Of a DNA stretch of 64,000 nt, positions 63,834 to 64,000 are shown piece by piece. A program made the position numbers and the translations under genes. The notes beneath the pieces were generated by a model, which saw nothing but the letters and a program-made list of their open reading frames with translations, did no database searches and had not been told where the DNA came from. Source of the stretch: CBDESN01 sp965242495 (GTDB lineage Bacteria; Pseudomonadota; Alphaproteobacteria; MPNO01); contig OZ251446.1 in NCBI GenBank assembly GCA_965242495.1, forward strand, positions 186,001-250,000, given 5' to 3'. Numbering within the stretch: the first letter of the stretch is position 1; each line of letters begins with the position of its first letter.

Positions 63834-64000
63834 GCTTGATTCCTCCCGGCGTCCTCGAAGCCATGGACGCTCCCACTCACCGCAATCTTCAACGGTCTAG
63901 CGAGTGCCTGGACCACTTCCTCAAAGGTCGCGTCCTCCCGCATGTCTTCCTTCAGTTCTGCTTTGACGGTTGGCGCACGGGTGGACCGTCTCCACTTCGT
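63830..64000 (-). CDS. Unidentified protein, C-terminal 56 residues
   Basis: The frame is open to the window edge and ends at the TGA 63830-63832, overlapping the methyltransferase start by 4 bases. The visible part (KAELKEDMREDATFEEVVQA, then LARPLKIAVSGSVHGF) looks like coding sequence and is mildly acidic and helical. I do not recognise it. The overlap suggests it is the first gene of, or the gene upstream in, the restriction-modification operon, possibly a controller or accessory protein. Confidence 0.5.
   Translation of the reverse strand, partial: TKWRRSTRAPTVKAELKEDMREDATFEEVVQALARPLKIAVSGSVHGFEDAGRNQA

Overview
The window is about 70% G+C over most of its length and reads as chromosome of an alphaproteobacterium. 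The coxB-coxA-ctaB-coxF-ctaG-coxC-DUF983-SURF1 order, the b/b' pair in the ATP synthase Fo operon, the plant/alphaproteobacterial-type gshA beside rsmE and ubiA, and the prx/rnhA/thrB/ispH cluster are all alphaproteobacterial traits. I would guess Rhodospirillales-like but cannot place it further. No tRNA, rRNA or CRISPR array was seen.

Layout. (1) 1-5.4 kb: 3' end of an acyl-CoA synthetase, a lipoprotein of the penicillin-binding-protein-activator type, a decayed flavin amine oxidase, and a molybdoenzyme accessory trio (fdhD, mobA, a ModE-like HTH). (2) 5.4-20.6 kb: core metabolism: ubiA, rsmE, gshA, tldD, the aa3-type cytochrome oxidase operon, an M32 carboxypeptidase, threonine synthase and an M16 peptidase, many start/stop-coupled. 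(3) 20.6-23.6 kb: accessory catabolic genes (racemase-like, VOC protein, FAD dehydrogenase). (4) 23.7-41.5 kb, all on the minus strand: a defence island. Its frame is an SNF2/DUF3883 helicase, a DUF1156 DNA methyltransferase and a DUF499 ATPase. Between them lie three RecF/OLD-type ATPases, a DUF4276 (TOPRIM-like) protein, a stump of a second TOPRIM-like protein, an AlbA_2/HATPase regulator, a DUF433 antitoxin-like protein and two clusters of dispersed palindromic repeats. (5) 41.5-47.0 kb: an orphan consensus promoter with a LexA-like box, a TRAP transporter, an isochorismatase-family hydrolase and a DUF4143 ATPase that begins at a perfect 25-bp inverted repeat. (6) 47-61 kb: core genes again: yqgE, an ScsB/DsbD-like reductase, a peroxiredoxin, rnhA, thrB, ispH, a CDGSH protein, the glycine-cleavage operon under a tandem glycine riboswitch, and the Fo operon atpI-B-E-F'-F with a consensus promoter. 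(7) 61.1-64 kb: a short IS transposase remnant, then a lower-G+C type II restriction-modification cassette (vsr, DUF4928, m5C methyltransferase).

How it works together. The oxidase genes encode subunits I, II and III plus heme and copper assembly factors; the Fo genes encode the proton channel that uses the resulting gradient. ThrC and ThrB complete threonine synthesis from homoserine. The Gcv proteins oxidise glycine and are switched on by glycine. The two defence loci are unrelated in composition and probably arrived separately. The 24-41 kb island shows repeated rearrangement: a duplicated helicase fragment, tandem repeat units, truncated partner genes and low-G+C patches inside the methyltransferase and its neighbouring ATPase.
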